In this document: piece after piece, positions 12,804 to 13,154 of the stretch
Layout of the letters: every line of letters starts with the position of its first letter
Position numbering within the stretch: position 1 is the first letter of the stretch
Source of the DNA: an uncultured Oscillospiraceae bacterium
Lineage (GTDB): Bacteria > Bacillota > Clostridia > Oscillospirales > Oscillospiraceae
Assembly: GCA_905233595.1 (NCBI GenBank)
Contig: CAJOFI010000028.1
Span: forward strand, 1-13,154
DNA length: 13,154 nt
Direction of reading: 5' to 3'
Translations under genes and position numbers: made by a program
The notes under the pieces: generated by a model
Told to the model about the DNA's origin: nothing
Seen by the model: only the letters and a program-made list of their open reading frames with translations
The model's database searches: none

Positions 12804-13154
12804 ATGCGTGTTGTGATTCAGGACAATTACGATAAAATGTGCAAATGGGCGGCGGACTACATCGCCGCGAAGATCAACGCCCACAAGGAAGAGCGCCCCT
12901 TCGTGCTGGGTCTGCCCACCGGCTCCAGCCCCATCGGCGTTTACAAGGAGCTTGTGCGCATGAACAAGGCGGGCGAAGTCAGCTTCAAGAACGTCGTCAC
13001 CTTCAACATGGACGAGTACCTCGGCCTGCCCCACGAGCATGACCAGAGCTACTGGTACTTCATGCACGACAACCTCTTCGACCACCTGGTCGATATGAAG
13101 CCGGAGAACATCAACATCCTAAACGGCATGACCGACGATCTCGAGGGCCAGTGC
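12804..13154 (+). CDS. nagB: Glucosamine-6-phosphate deaminase NagB (partial, N-terminal 117 aa)
   Basis: The frame starts at ATG 12804 after AAAAGGAG and is open to the right window edge. The visible 117 residues follow NagB of E. coli closely: [20 protein letters not shown] (31-50), [18 protein letters not shown] (59-76), then the substrate-loop [13 protein letters not shown] and ENINILNG. D70 in the NMDEY motif corresponds to the catalytic Asp72 of E. coli NagB. The enzyme interconverts glucosamine-6-P and fructose-6-P plus ammonia. It is the second gene behind a GlcN6P-activated ribozyme. A gene repressed by its own degradation substrate fits poorly with a catabolic role, so the reverse, biosynthetic reaction is suggested. 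The remaining active-site residues (His and Glu further on) are outside the window. Confidence 0.93.
   Translation, partial: MRVVIQDNYDKMCKWAADYIAAKINAHKEERPFVLGLPTGSSPIGVYKELVRMNKAGEVSFKNVVTFNMDEYLGLPHEHDQSYWYFMHDNLFDHLVDMKPENINILNGMTDDLEGQC

Noticed and set aside
1..13154. CRISPR arrays, tRNA and rRNA genes
   Set aside because: No regularly spaced direct repeats, tRNA-like cloverleaf sequences or rRNA segments were seen on either strand.

Overview
The window looks like chromosomal DNA of a GC-rich, spore-forming Clostridia-type gut Firmicute, possibly Oscillospirales- or Christensenellales-like. The evidence is a YpeB spore-germination gene, DegV and NagB proteins, a glmS-type ribozyme, AGGAGG ribosome binding sites and a GC-rich palindromic intergenic repeat of a kind I associate with gut Clostridia. 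The species cannot be named from the sequence.

Left part (1-4800). Two adjacent minus-strand genes encode related proteins, the second cut by the window edge. The complete one (818 aa) carries DRHxxN and DND motifs like those of HipA/PI3K/PI4K-type kinases. Divergent from them is a two-component pair: an XRE-type HTH fused to a receiver domain, overlapping by ATGA a 7TM LytS-like sensor histidine kinase. The divergent intergenic region holds a perfect 15-nt-arm palindrome placed exactly between the two -35 hexamers. This suggests that one operator controls both directions, so that kinase-like proteins, XRE-receiver regulator and sensor form one regulated module.

Junction (about 4800-4820). 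The histidine kinase reading frame stops resembling a kinase just after its phospho-acceptor His box and continues in frame as the C-terminal two thirds of an oligoendopeptidase F (M3 metallopeptidase). The kinase ATPase domain and the PepF N-terminus are both missing. This is either an assembly chimera or a real deletion/recombination.

Middle part (6073-9845). A palindromic intergenic repeat and a perfect hairpin terminator are followed by degV, which has its own promoter and an apparent +1 frameshift. degV converges on a minus-strand pair, ypeB (also frameshifted) followed by a lipoprotein gene. A perfect bidirectional terminator and a 115-bp AT-rich MITE-like element lie between them.

Right part (10062-13154). 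A lipoprotein M3 metallopeptidase stands alone and diverges from ypeB. It is followed by a glmS-type self-cleaving ribozyme leader and an operon of a GlmU-like left-handed beta-helix acetyltransferase and nagB (cut by the right edge). A glucosamine-6-phosphate-sensing ribozyme in front of nagB rather than glmS suggests that NagB works in the biosynthetic direction here.

The most interesting items are the kinase-like paralog/XRE-receiver module with its shared palindrome, and the glmS ribozyme controlling a non-glmS amino-sugar operon. Two single-base frameshifts and one chimeric ORF mean that assembly quality should be checked before the broken genes are interpreted biologically.
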